The position numbers and the translations under genes were made by a program. A DNA stretch of 64,000 nt from Neostapfia colusana. Lineage: Eukaryota > Streptophyta > Magnoliopsida > Poales > Poaceae. Numbering within the stretch: position 1 is the first letter of the stretch; every line of letters begins with the position of its first letter. The stretch is from positions 32,057,944 through 32,121,943 of the forward strand of contig JASWHV010000019.1 in assembly GCA_030760725.1 (NCBI GenBank), written 5' to 3'. Positions 1 to 11,400 of this stretch are shown piece after piece. The notes under the pieces are model-generated. The model had not been told where the DNA came from. It made no database searches and saw only the letters and a program-made list of their open reading frames with translations.

Positions 1-1167
1 GGTGAATGATCAAATGACCAAGGGTAGGAAGGTCTCTACTGTTTTGAGGAGTGGGAAAATTGAATTTAGGAGGTTGAAATTGGGAGTGGGGCCCCCATGT
101 CAGCCTCACAAGGCAGAGAACCGACTGAGGACTCGGTTCCTCAGTTTCTCGGGCCGGTGCTGCAATCGTCACCGTGCCAAAGCCGGCGCCAGCAGCTGCT
201 TCCTGTTTTCCCCACGCTGGCACGCTCGCCCAGCTCCTTATATCCACTCATGAGCCGGCAAAAGATCAGTCGCTCTCGTTCCTCTGCTCCCTCGCGCAAG
301 AAACGCTGCCATCACCACCGCCACCTCGGTTACGATCGGGGAACCGGCAAACACCGCGCCCATACTCCCTCTGAGCTGCTAAACCACATCACAACATCTC
401 CTTTGATCGTCCAGCCAGAAGTACAAGCTGAAATCACCGCTCCTCGAGCAGCCCCGAACCTTTGTGCGGCAAACCGAAACTCACCGCCGTTCGGTTCTCT
501 CGTGGATAGCCCAACTCAGAGGCTTTCACGCTCGATCAAAGCCAACCATAGGACGTCGAACCTCCACTCTGCTCCACCCCAACTCATGGCTCAAGCCGTG
601 AACCATGACTGGTGAATTTGGCAATTTTATTTCGGACCCGACAGAGTGATCTTTCGTTTCGAATTTAGCGAATTCGAGCTCAATTCTTGTTCTTAGCTCA
701 CCAAATCACGCACAAAGGAGCTAGACCGGCTAGCGGTCAATTCTTCTTTACAACCTGAGCTTGAAACTTCATGTAGGAAGGCCATATCAAATTTTTCCGA
801 ACACAAACACGAAAAACACCCTCGGGCGCACGGTGACAACCTAGTTGGAGCCATTTCCGCACGAGTTTGAAGCCATGTCGATGATCCTTGAGGTCCACTG
901 GTGCTCTACAGCCGTTTAGCTGAGCTTGTGGCGGGCTATGTCAGTCAGCCGACATGGCTGAAGTTGTACCGAAGCCGCCGCATGCCGCCGACGGTGTTCC
1001 GGCCGCCGGCAGCCCTCGCTCATGGCACAGACGGGTTGCTCGCCCTCCCAAACGCACAGGCTGCGAATAGGCCAAGAGTTGGCCGGACTAGCGAGATTCA
1101 TCGGGCTCCGGCGAGGGGGCGGCGCTGGCGCGCGCGGGGTAGCAGGAGGTTGAAGAAGGCACTGTGT

Positions 1168-1178
1168 GTGGGACCCAC
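1168..1178. promoter_or_regulatory. GTGGGACCCAC palindrome in the LTR
   Basis: This 11-bp near-perfect palindrome is present in the LTRs of A (also 16025-16035), D (28129-28139 and 38540-38550), F (52226-52236, as GTGGGTCCCAC) and H (about 62577-62587). GGNCCCAC-type sites bind plant TCP factors, so this may be an LTR promoter or enhancer site. The function is inferred. Confidence 0.45.
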
Positions 1179-3213
1179 ATGCAGTGTTTTAAATATTTCC
1201 CCAATTTTCATATTTAGTTCAACTTCAAACCCACATAACTTTGGCTAGGAAACTCCAAATCGAGTGAACCAAATTTTAAACTGTTTAGAATTTTAACTGG
1301 AGAACCCTTTGGTGGAAAATTCTGAAATTTGGCCAGGATGTTCATAATAATAACCCTGAGCTACCATAAAAAATCCAGATCCATTTGAGATAATTTGCTC
1401 CACCTAATGGTGTGATTAATAAAACTGTTCCAGAGAAAATGAAAAATGTCCAGAAACATTTTTCAGATTTCTCTGAATTTGTTTAGCTCATATCTTTGGC
1501 TAGAAATATTCAAATTAGCTGAAACCAATTCCATTAGAACCCTTGGAAAATATATTTTCCAGAAAGTAATGGCTTGCTCCATGAGAATCCCTAGAACACC
1601 CTAAAAGCTCCAACTAAGGCCAAATACACATTTATTTGTGGAGGGCTCAAATGAGCTTTGCTGCAAATAGAGTATGGTAAAGTTAATGTTTAGGATGTAT
1701 CCAAACCACTGTAAAAATTTCAAAGTCATTGGGCCTGTCTAGCTGTACTTATAATCTTAACAATATCAACTTCAAATTCAAATGCATTTAAATTGACACG
1801 CATACATATTTATATTGTGTAGTCGCTAAGGTTGAAGAGGAGCCGGAGGTGTTGGATTTCATCACCCGGAAGAACAGCTAGCGTACGACCAGCAGCAGCA
1901 AGGCAAGCTCCAGTGTGCATTAGCCTTTTATAAACTTTATTGTTTTGAGAACTTACATTGAGTATCGACCTTACTTATGCATTAGAGTCTTGTTTGAAAA
2001 CCCAAATGCATAGCCAAGAAAACCCTGGTTTGGGCTTAGGTTTTGAACCTCGAGTAGCCACTGCATTGTAAACTAGTGTAGGATTTGGTACAAGTCGAGT
2101 AGTTGGAACTGCTCGTGAGAATAGGCTAGAGGCACACCACTCGGTTAGAGATAGCAAATGGAACAGATGGCAAGAAAAATGAGACCGAGCAGAGAGTAAG
2201 GGCAGCAGGACGTTGGAGCCCGGATCCATAGCTCCGCCTGTGTCGATTGAGGACCGAGCCGTGTGCGAGCCTGTTGAACAAGCTAGAACAGTACCGATGA
2301 CCTACCGGATATATAGAAACCGGGAAACCCATGTAATTCGGGTAGCTAGGTGTTGAGGCATTGCATGTCGTCCAGAGGGTAGGTTGAGAGCTTGAGGTGT
2401 AAATCGGCTGGCGGCACTGCAGATGCACACGCAGAGACCTCTTGCTCGGGACGATAGGACCGGTTCAACATTTGCCTGACGGATGAAAGGTAGTTGCGTA
2501 CGACGTCTGTGATGGTTGCTGTAGGCAACATCGAGTACGGGCATACGTGAAGGGTTATTCGGGTAACCCTGCCGGTCAGTGAGTACCACTCGTTCACTGT
2601 ACCGTGACGTAGAAAGAACAGGCTAGAGTCATGTTAAATGTTGCTGATTGAAAGCTATACCTTGGTTGCTAATGAATTGTTGTAGTTTAGAGCAAACTAA
2701 AGTTCGATTCAACCTTGGGCAAAGCACATGAGAGAAATGTGTTTCTTGTTTGATTGCGGCTCTCTTATGTGTCTTAGCATGATGTTCTCCACATCTCGCT
2801 GATAGAACATGAAAGTATGGTTCAACTATTTTGGAGTGTCCTTTGCAACTTACTTTCCTATTACATATTGCAATTCTAGCATGTAGTGTTACATGTTTAG
2901 ATGAGACGGGTCAGACTTGCTGAGCCATCATGATCACTGCTTGTGTTTGAAGCTTTTGCAGGGTGTTATGAGGAGACTCTTGAGGAGGAGACGGATCCCC
3001 AAGAGGGCGACCCCATCGAATGGGAGTCGTACATGTCGCCGTGTTAGTGTGTGTGCATGCTAGTGGGGACATGTTCACGGGCTGAACGTGAACTTTTTTA
3101 CGTAGTCTACGCCCATGAGTGTAGACTTGACTTATTTTTTTGTAAACATGTTCAGAAACAGATTATTGTATTAAACTTTTGCTTCCGGTATGTATCTATT
3201 ATGTGCGTTATTT

Positions 3214-3234
3214 GGTGCTGTGCAATGCAGCACC
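3214..3234 (+). other. U5 hairpin near the LTR end
   Basis: The arms GGTGCTG and CAGCACC flank a 7-nt loop, about 45 nt before the LTR edge. The same hairpin lies at 18190-18210 (A), 48139-48159 (G), 48807-48827 (F) and about 60229-60249 (F). In D (31921-31941, 42331-42351) the arms are GGTGCCG and CGGCACC. The paired change of T-A to C-G keeps the stem, which supports a structured RNA element. Confidence 0.6.
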
Positions 3235-3281
3235 CTTCAGCGTGATCCGGGCTAGTCAAGGCCGGTTGGGCCCTCGCAGCA

Positions 3282-3293
3282 TGGTATTAGAGC
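3282..3293 (+). other. Primer binding site of A (tRNA-iMet type)
   Basis: TGGTATTAGAGC begins 3 nt after the LTR end. It matches the standard plant initiator-Met primer site TGGTATCAGAGC except for one C-to-T change. D (31973) and F (60181) have the exact form. Confidence 0.9.
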
Positions 3294-3416
3294 TGGCTTG
3301 AGGTTTAACACACTGAAAAGGTCATCTTTTTCAAAAACTCGGTGAGGAACGAGTTAGTAGCCCATATAAGAATTTTATTAGTGTATAGAAAGTGGCAATA
3401 CTAACCTATTTGTTCA

Positions 3417-3660
3417 TGTCAGAAAATCATGCATCTTGGGACATCATATGTCTTGGGGGGTGCATGTAAGCGCTGTCCACCAGTGCGCACAAGCTAAAGG
3501 GTGGAGCCTCACGGGTGGCAGGTAACCCGGCCAGCATTAGTATACCTCTACGACTCTTCATGTTGTTTGGGGTATTCGAGCAACGCCCTTCCCTGGCGTG
3601 CTACGGGCAAGTTTGGGAGACCCCGTCACGTGGTTAGTAATGTGAACACGTAGGTCAAGG
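3417..3660 (+). other. Conserved noncoding leader of A
   Basis: This stretch after the primer site has no sustained ORF. It is nevertheless closely matched in D (32119-32345) and F (59830-60055, minus), while much of the surrounding sequence is more diverged. It can form short stems, such as CCACC with GGTGG around the conserved block at 3475-3505. In retroelements this position often holds packaging and dimerisation signals, so that role is proposed by analogy. Confidence 0.55.
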
Positions 3661-3867
3661 CGTGTTTGGCTTGAGAGCACCCGTGCGAGTGTTGACGGTT
3701 GGGTGTATGGACTGTATTGGGACCGGGTTCGGTGTGCAGCTGCCGAGCCCGATGATTGTGTGAGTTATTTGCAGGTAGTCTAAACACAAATCGGTAGACG
3801 AGTAGCACACGTGTGTGAGAGACGTTTAGTGCCACTGAACTAACGAAGCCGGCTAAGTCCGGTATAG

Positions 3868-4787
3868 GTTTTTCTTTGTGAGGAACATACTACCTGCATG
3901 AACTGGTGACGCTTAGACGTCACACCCCACTAAATGATTAACATCATTGTAAAACTTGAATATTTTAATACAGAGCATTAAATCTTTGATATAGCTTCTT
4001 TTCTTAATTAGGATGTTCAAAGTAACAAGTTTTCAACTTATAGGATATTAAGGACAGAGTCTCCTGTTTTCAGCTGAATAAAGGCTGAAGTTAAACAGAG
4101 GTTATAGGTTGATTTCTTTCGAGATTGGGGTCATATGATACATTTATGGAAAGATATGGAAGATCTTTACAAATTTTCTATGGATGTCCTGAGGTGTTTC
4201 ATCGCTTAACCTGTCTAAAAATGCAGTAGAGTTAAAACTGTCCAGAAAACAGGGCAGAGAAAATACTCTCTGTAACTCTCTGTAAATTGAGCATAACTTC
4301 TTGCATAAAACTCCAAAAATAGAAAATGAGGTAGTTATGAAATGTTCATGAGATAGGTTACAACTTTGTAACAGAAAGTATTGTCAAATTCGAGGTATAA
4401 TTTACTGGAATTCTTGGATCAAATCAGTACCTCAAGCAGGGAGGTGCTGTCCAATTTAATCCAGAAATTCTGTCAACTTTGACATCTCATAACTTTTGAA
4501 CCAGGACAGATCTGAGGCCAACACAATACTTTCTGGAAAGCTATTGAAATTAGCTTTAACTCTCATTATGCGCTCCATAATGGGTTTTGCGTTTAGCATG
4601 GTCTAAATCAGGTCGAAATGGAAACTGGTCAGGGCTGTCAGTTTGGGCAGCAGACCAGCAATCAAATTTGTTCTAAGTTTTGAGTTGTGTTTCCATGTTT
4701 TATGAGTTCAATGACATGTTTTATGTTATAACTCAATTATTTACTGTTGAAATGCATATTTGACATTTTTCAAATATATTTCCACAG
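3868..4787 (+). other. Intron-like segment between the leader and ORF1 of A
   Basis: The segment is AT-rich with many stops. It begins at a conserved TATAG|GTTTTTCTTTG and ends at a pyrimidine-rich tract with CCACAG at 4782-4787, directly before ORF1. The homologous segment in D (32568-33519) has almost the same length but ends directly before gag. F has it at 58685-59603 on the minus strand. The donor is a weak match to consensus. Splicing is inferred from position and conservation. Confidence 0.5.
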
Positions 4788-5749
4788 ACGACAGCGGATA
4801 AACAATTGGAGAACGGGTGGGTGGTATCCCGCTGTTCTCAACACAGCGGTTATCCGGAACTGTTGAAGCAAATGCTTCAATATTTCGGGTACGTGGAGAC
4901 GCTGCAGTACCTCACCAAGGAAGAAGGCAAGGAGGGGAACAGGACATGGACCATCCATGTCAATGTTCCAGCAGGACCTACGCCACCCGATTGGGCACCG
5001 TTCACCGTCATAGTGAGAGGTAGACAACCGAAGGAGATGTGGCAAGTGGCAGCCCACGACACCATGTCGCGTTTCTGCCAACTACACGTGAGAGCTATGG
5101 AGGGCACTCCATACGCGCTCATTCTGGTGGAGGGACGAGCTAATCACGTGTGGAAGGAGAGGTACGCTGCGGCAACTGATTCGAGTTGCCCAAGCTACAA
5201 CCGCACGGAGCCAAACCTCAGCCACCAGTTGAGTGCACGAAAGACCGTGATGGACAGCTAAGCTGTCCATATGGATCGTCTTGCCGTTGAGCTCAAGGAT
5301 AGCACCATATGCCGAGGCCATTTCAAGAGTGCTCACAGCGCACCCATAATGTTCTCCTTCCGACGATAAAGCGACTGAACGAACAACACAATCAGTTGCG
5401 TCGTCTGAAGAAGGCGAAGAAGAAAAGCTGCGTCGACATCACGGCTTTACAGCAACAAGTGCAGGCCTTGACCCAGCAGAACGAGGTCCTAACTCAAGAG
5501 TGTGATGACGCTATTGAGGAGGGGCAGGGCTGGGAAGAGGACTATAACCAGGCCATGGACGAGGTGCACACGTTGCAAGACCTCGTACCTCCGGTAATGG
5601 GCCTACCGATGGTAGGTGCCGTACCCGTGGTTTTGGGTATCCCGGCGATGTGGGAACCTGAGCCAGAAGAGGAGGTCATGGACCCTGAGCCACCAGCAGA
5701 GGTAGTGGAGGAGGACGACCAGGAGGAGGTCGAGTTCTACTCCGAGTAG
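4788..5749 (+). pseudogene. ORF1 of element A: dsRBD-like domain plus coiled coil, disrupted
   Basis: This extra ORF upstream of gag is shared with C and F. The N-terminal part (to about residue 100) runs helix (around ELLKQML), three strand-like stretches, then a helix rich in Ala and Cys (around VAAHDTMSRFCQLH). That order resembles a double-stranded RNA-binding domain. A charged coiled coil follows at about 5370-5580 and a Glu/Asp/Pro-rich tail at 5650-5746. The expected start is ACG at 4788-4790 where F has ATG; an internal ATG lies at 4806. A TAA at 5259-5261 replaces a Gln codon of F. A 1-nt loss near 5342 moves the rest to another frame, which ends with TAG at 5747-5749. The role is unknown; RNA binding is inferred from layout only. 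Confidence 0.7.
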
Positions 5750-6025
5750 TGAGTTACCGTTGCCAAGTAGGGCAGCGAGGGTGGCGTGTAATTTTTTTTT
5801 TGTAACCGGTGACATGTCATGTAGACAGTAGTATGTGTATAGGTGGTGAGGACATGAACACAACTTCTCAGGTACCCGAGAGTAATGTATATTTGTATAA
5901 AGATTATGCTTTATCAATATATGTGAATGTTGTGCAAGTTTATTCATCTGTCACTGCAATACCTACTGTTTTCTATGGAATTTTAAGAATGACATGTTCT
6001 GATCATTGCTGCTTTGAATTTCAGA
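5750..6025 (+). other. Spacer between ORF1 and gag of A, ending in a splice-acceptor-like sequence
   Basis: This AT-rich stretch without an ORF is conserved in C (about 23950-24253) and F (57474-57762). It contains TATAAAG facing CTTTAT as a small inverted repeat near 5898-5915. It ends TTTGAATTTCAG one base before the gag ATG. It may be a second intron, an internal promoter region, or a 3' UTR-like relic attached to ORF1. The sequence does not decide between these. Confidence 0.5.
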
Positions 6026-7200
6026 ATGACTCGCACTCGTGCCAACCAGGAGGTTGGGGGTTCTAGTCAGGGGGGAGATGCCTCCCAACAGCCTCCCGAG
6101 GATTCCTCGAGACATCAACAGCAGGAACAGCAACAACCGCCACCGCCAACAGTTACATTGTCCTACATCGTTGCGGCCATGGCTGGCTCACATCGGAAGC
6201 ATACAGAGCTGCTGCAAACTCTTATTGCAAATACGTCTTGACCAGAGAGGCATCAAGACCGAGAGGAGCACCAACAAAGCTCCTACTCTGACTTTCTGGC
6301 TACTCACCCCCTGTATCCTCAAGGGCGGATGAACCCCTCGATGCAGACAACTGGCTCCACACGATGGAGATTAAATTCGCGCTGCTCCAAGTGAGTGAGC
6401 AGCACAAGACTCAGTTTGCGGCCTAGCAGCTTCAAGGGTCCGCGAGTGCTTGGTGGACAAACCTGTGCCTCGCAACCCACCGAGCGAGTGATGACCTGGG
6501 CGGAGTTCCGGAAGGCCTTCAATGCCTATCACATACTGCCGGGTCTTATGAAGAGGAAGACACAGGAGTTCCTCCATCTGCAGCAAGGCAGCAGGAACGC
6601 ACTGGAGTACTCCAGGGCGTTCAACGATCTTGCTCTCTATGCGTCATATCACGTTGATACTGACAAGAAGCGGCGGGATCACTTTTACCAGGGGCTTAAT
6701 CTGCTCCTGAAGAAAAAGCTGGTGATGTTCAATCGCGGCAGCCTCAATGACATTATTGATGCTGCGATTGTTCAAGAGGACTATGGAAAGGAGTTAGTGG
6801 CGGCAGAGAAGAAGCGAAGCTCGCCGCAGAGCAGCGGAGAGGGAGGTGGTCCTTCCCAAAAATACCGGATGGTGTATCGCTCACCATCGGGTCAACGCTG
6901 GAAGCCACAACAGCAGCCTATGCAATTCCGCAGTCGGCCATATTGTCCACCGGCGTTCCGGCCGGCATTACCAGCACCACCTCCATAGCAACAACAGAAG
7001 CAGTGGACGATGCCGCGTGCGTTTGCACCTCAGCAGCGCAAGCCGGGCTTTCGTCCCCCAAGTACGGGCCAGTCGTCAACTGCATGCTACAAATGCGGTC
7101 GCCTAGGGCACTTCGCCAACCACTGCCCCGAGAGGCAAGGCGGCGGAGTGGCACCACAGTTTCCGAGGAGGAATCAGCCCTGGAACACCATTAATGTGCG
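6026..7200 (+). pseudogene. gag: gag of element A (degenerate)
   Basis: The reading starts at ATG 6026 (MTRTRANQEVGG...), one base after the acceptor-like CAG. A Gln/Pro-rich stretch follows, then the capsid-type retrotransposon gag domain (about 6480-6800; FLHLQQGSRNALEYSRAF) and a CCHC zinc knuckle CYKCGRLGHFANHC at 7085-7126. A TGA at 6239-6241, frame changes before 6395 and a TAG near 6986 break the frame. Gag would form the virus-like particle and package RNA. This copy cannot make a full-length product without correction. Capsid and knuckle residues remain readable and match F closely. Confidence 0.88.
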
Positions 7201-10200
7201 GTGGGCAAATCCTAAGCCCGGCACCGTCCACCAACTCGCTATAGAGGATGTGCCAGAGGGAGAGCCAATCTTTGCGGGTTTGTTCCAGCTCCACCAGTAT
7301 CCCGCTATAGTTTTATTTGAATCAGGCGCCGCACATAATTTCATTAGCCAAGCTTTTATTGCTAAATACAGCTTGCAAATACTACCCACCGAAAGTCATT
7401 ACTTGATTTGTTCACCGGGTGGGAGAATTTCAGCAAGCATGATGGTTCCAAAAGCGCCATTATGCTTAGGGGGTACAGTATACCCTACGTCTCTCATAGT
7501 TTTAGAGGGACAAAAGGTCGATGTCATCCTAGGGATGTCGTGGTTAAATCGCCACGGCGCTGTTTTAGACACCGTCCTCCGAGTCGTGCATCTACACCCA
7601 GAAATGCACGAGTCACACTCATTATTTCTGGACAGTCCAGAAATAAAACTTCCAAGTGTATACCAATCCACCACCATCAGATTGGAAGACATTCCAGTAG
7701 TCCGTGAGTTCCCTGACGTGTTCCTGGATGATTTACCGGGGATGCTGCCCGACTGAGAGGTGGAGTTCAGGATTGAACTTGCACCGGGAACGACGCCAAT
7801 ATCCCGAAGGCCGTACAAGATGGCGCCAAAGGAATTGGCAGAACTGAAGATGCAGTTAAAGGACTTGCTGGAGAAGGGTTTTATTAGGCCGAGCTCCTGA
7901 CCATGTGGCCGTTCGGCATGATTTGTGAAGAAGGATGAGATATTACGGCTTTGTGTGGACTATGGTCCACTAAATGCCGTAACAATCAAGAACAAATACC
8001 CGTTGCCACGGATCGACATGTTGTTTGATCAGTTGGTCGAAGCAAAGATCTTTTCCAAGATAGACTTAAGATCCGGGTACCATCAGATTAAGATACGGTC
8101 TGAGGATATACCGAAGACAGCTTTCTCGACAAGGTATGGGCTTTATGAGTACATGGTCATGTCCTTCGGCCTCACCAACACTCCAGCTCACTTCATGTAC
8201 TTGATGAACTTGGTATTCATGCCGGAGCTTGACAAGTTTTTCGTGGTCTTCATCAATGACATATTGGTATATTCCAAGTTGGAGGAAGAACAAATGAAGC
8301 ATCTGCGTATAGAGTTATAAAGGCTGCGGGATCACAAGCTATACGCGAAATTCAGGAAGTGCAAATTCTGGATATCGCAAGTGCCTTTTCTCGGGCATAT
8401 TATCTCAGCAGAGTGCATCAGTGTAGACCCGAGTAAGATCACACAAGTGTTGAATTGGAAGTCCCCAAGAACTGTTCATGAGGTACGGAGTTTCCTCGGA
8501 CTCGCGGGATATTATGGAGCTGCTGAATAAGGCTGACCGAGCTGCTCAATAAGGCTACCAAAGATTGCCAAGCCTATGACCGAGCTGCTGAATAAGGCTA
8601 CCAGATATGTTTGTAGTCCAGCATGTGAAGAAGCGTTCAAGGCATTAGTGAAGCACCTAACATCAGCCCCGGTTTTGGCGCAGCCAGACACAACAAACCG
8701 TTTGATGTGTACTGCGATGCATCCGGCATTGGGCTTGGATGTGTGCTGATGCAAGACCGAATGGTGGTCGCGTATGGCTCACGGAAGCTCAGGAAACATG
8801 AGCAAAACTACCCAACTCATGACTTAGAGCTCGCTGCCGTGGTACTCGCACTCAAAATGTGGAGGCACTATCTACTCGGTAACCTCGTACATTTATATAC
8901 CGACCACAAAAGCCTCAAGTACATATTCACTTAGAAGGAGCTGAACATGAGGAAGCAAAGATGGTTGGAGTTGATAAAGGATTATGAAATAGAGATCCAT
9001 TATCACCCTGGCAAGGCAAACATAGTGGCGGATGCGCTGAGTCGCAAGTCACACGTCAACAATCTGACCATCACACAGTTGGAAGAGAGCAAGGCACCAT
9101 TGCATGTGATTCCACATGAAGCTCTCTACAACCTAGCTCTTATCCCCACCATCCGTGAAGAGATAAGGCGGCAGCTCAGAAACGTGAAAAGGGCTTGTCG
9201 CATTTGTGGAGACGTGTAGACAGTGGGGAGCTGAAGTGTTTCCGTAAAGACGGAGACAGCGTCCTATGGTTCGAGGACCGGATCGTCGTCCCCCGTAACA
9301 CGGAGTTGTGGAAGAAAATCTTTGATGAGGCTCACTTGTCAAAGTTTTCTATTCACCCCAGCAGTAATAAGATGTATAAAGAACTCAGAAGCAAGTTTGG
9401 CTGGACACGGATGAAGCGGGAGATCGCGAAGTACGTGTCTGAGTGTGATACATGCCGAAGGGTGACTGCAGACCATATGTGAAAACCGGGACTGCTACAA
9501 CCACTGGGTGTTCCTGCCTGGAAATGGGAGGATGTGAGCATGGACTTTATCGTCGGTTTACCCACCACATTTTAGAAACATGATTCTGTGTGGGTGATCA
9601 TCGAGAGACTCACAAAAGTTGCTCATTTTATCCCGGTCAACACCAACTACAATGCCAAGAAGTATGTTGAATTATACATCTCACAGGTCTTGTTCTTATA
9701 TGGCATACCCCGTACCATTATTTCGGATAAGGGCACTTTATATGTGTCTTGTTTTTGGGAGCAGTTGCATGCTTCTTTGGGGACGAAACTAATCCGTAGT
9801 TCAGCATACCACCCACAGACGGATGGGCAAACCGAGCGGGTAAATCAGATTTTACAAGATATGCTACGAGCTTGTGCTATCAACCACTGTAAGAATTGGA
9901 TGATCACATACCGTTGGCCGAGTTCTCGTACAATAATGAGTACCAAGCCAGCATCAAGATGGCGCCCTAGGAGGCGCTATATGGTAGAAAATGCTGCACA
10001 CCGCTGAATTGGTGTGAGTCTGGCGAAAGGGCAACCTTCGTGATTGATCTTGTCAATAATGCGGAAGAAAAGGTTCGACTGATTCAAGCGAACCTAAAAG
10101 CCGCCCAATTCCGAGAAAAACAGTATGCGGACCGGAGAAGACGCCCGTTACAGTTTGAAGTCGGGGATCATGTGTATCTACATGTGTCTCCAATGAAGGG

Positions 10201-10588
10201 CGTGAACAGACTCGGGGTGAGAGGAAAGTTGGCACCCTGATTCATCGGTCCATTCCAGATTGTAGAAAGATGTGGATCAGTTTTATACCGGCTGGAATTA
10301 CCAATGACACTCTCCATTGTGCACGACATCTTTCACATTTCTCAGTTGAGGAAGTGTCTTAAGCTATCAACTACCATTCAGCTGGGGGATATTGAAGAAC
10401 TGAAACCGGATCTCACATATCAGGAGGAACGGGTTCAGATAATTGATGAAAAGGCCCAAACCACACGCAACCGTATGATGTGGTTCTACAAAGTTATATG
10501 GAGTAATCACTCCGTAGATGAAGTGACAAGGGAGAGAGAAGGTTTTCTTCACACTAACTACTCTGACTTTTTGTCGCACAGATGGTAA
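7201..10588 (+). pseudogene. pol: pol of element A: protease, RT, RNase H, integrase, chromodomain (degenerate)
   Basis: All domains are readable but broken. The protease motif is LFESGAA near 7313-7333, with the catalytic Asp replaced by Glu (GAA 7319-7321). Stops occur at 7754 and near 7897. The RT active site reads FIND at 8249-8260 instead of FIDD, which should abolish polymerase activity. A TAA ends this RT frame at 8318-8320. The connection region near 8515-8610 is scrambled by short copies. RNase H (about 8707-8934) keeps YCDAS and ends with a TAG in place of Gln. Integrase has the HHCC zinc region (about 9333-9453) and a D,D,E core (9540-9850). A TGA at 10238-10240 follows GKLAP, before the GPY/F and chromodomain part (about 10304-10588). 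Confidence 0.9.
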
Positions 10589-10640
10589 TTTTCCACCGTC
10601 CTCTCTCTCATTTTCACCTTATAATCTCGAAACGGGATTC

Positions 10641-10656
10641 TTTTAAGGGGGGGAGG
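10641..10656 (+). other. Polypurine tract of A
   Basis: TTTTAAGGGGGGGAGG is the plus-strand primer site expected directly before the 3' LTR. The same motif precedes the LTRs of D (38034-38050), C (47701-47717) and F (52843-52858, minus). Here the CACTA element starts four bases later, so the tract is separated from its LTR. Confidence 0.85.
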
Positions 10657-10679
10657 AATCACTACAAGACACGTAGCAC

Positions 10680-10921
10680 CTTACGACGGCTAGCCGTCGT
10701 AAGTAAATTAACTTACGACGGTCGCTTCTGGCCGTCGTAAGTAAACTAACTTACGACGGCTACGGGCCCATGGCCGTCGTAAGTTACTGGACCATTGTAA
10801 GATAAACGTAACTTACGACAGCCGCAACCCTATGCCGTCGTAAGTTATACCACCATCATAAACAAAGTGTAACTTACGACGGTCGTCACCTAAGCCGTCG
10901 TAAGTTACGTGAGCGTCGTAA
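10680..10921. repeat. Left subterminal repeat array of the CACTA element
   Basis: There are about five paired units in which CTTACGACGG is followed at short distance by its reverse complement CCGTCGTAAG. The first pair at 10680-10703 is an almost perfect palindrome with only TAG at the centre. Subterminal repeats bind the TNPA-like protein in En/Spm. The hairpin pairing here is more regular than mere mixed orientation. Confidence 0.9.
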
Positions 10922-10929
10922 GTAGATGG

Positions 10930-11400
10930 TTTTAACCGCCGCCCCGGCCGGGGCTCGGGCTAATTAGCCCGAGCCCGCACCGCCGCCTGAGCCACCACCG
11001 CCGAGCCGCCGCCGCTCCGCCGCCGGGCGCCACCGCTACATCGCCCGGCGCCACCCCGAGGCGCCCCGGGCCGCCCTGGCCCCGCCTTTCCGCCGCCCCG
11101 AGCCGCCCCGGCCCCGCCCAGAGCCGCCCGTCGCCGCCCTGAGCTGCCTGGCACCGCCCCGAGCCGCCTAGGGCCGCTCCGGCCCCGCCCGAGACGCCCG
11201 GCGCCGCCTCGCTGCCTCCAGCCCCAACCTCGCCGCTGCCGGCCACGGCCCCCACCCCCTGATTCCCGCGGACCGCTGCCGCCTCCGTCGCCACAGCCAT
11301 CGCTGTCGTCGGCGGGAAGAAGGGGGCACGAGGATTCCTTAGTCGGTCACGGGACCTCTTCTCAGGTAGCTCGTCAGGTGCGAGCAGACGCTCTCAGCTG
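10930..11400. other. GC-rich 5' segment of the CACTA gene
   Basis: Cytosine- and guanine-rich, low-complexity sequence with many CCGCC units lies just inside the left subterminal array. The plus frame that joins the first exon is open from about 11260 but contains no ATG before 11401. The long minus-strand frame here is Gly/Ala-rich and looks like a by-product of composition. It is probably promoter plus 5' UTR. Confidence 0.5.

Larger units (their letters stand above)
1..3278 (+). repeat. 5' LTR of element A (partial)
   Basis: This segment is collinear with the 3' LTR from 14866 to 18252. The right edge is the CA at 3277-3278, followed by the primer site. GC-rich stretches at about 100-600 and 900-1150 resemble CpG-rich promoter regions and hold only random-looking ORFs. 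A GTGGGACCCAC palindrome lies at 1168-1178. The coding-like LTR segment (1828-1912) is frameshifted here by loss of one C. Confidence 0.9.

Noticed and set aside
3282..3293. tRNA gene near the primer sites
   Set aside because: Only the 12-nt complement to a tRNA 3' end is present, as expected for a primer site. There is no cloverleaf.
10053..10235. Minus-strand ORFs opposite pol (for example here and 53267-53449)
   Set aside because: They mirror the conserved integrase code in the opposite frame and recur only because pol recurs.
10932..11300. Long minus-strand ORF (122 codons) in the CACTA element
   Set aside because: It is Gly/Ala-rich and follows from CCGCC-type composition. It has no motif and lies opposite the likely 5' part of the plus-strand gene.
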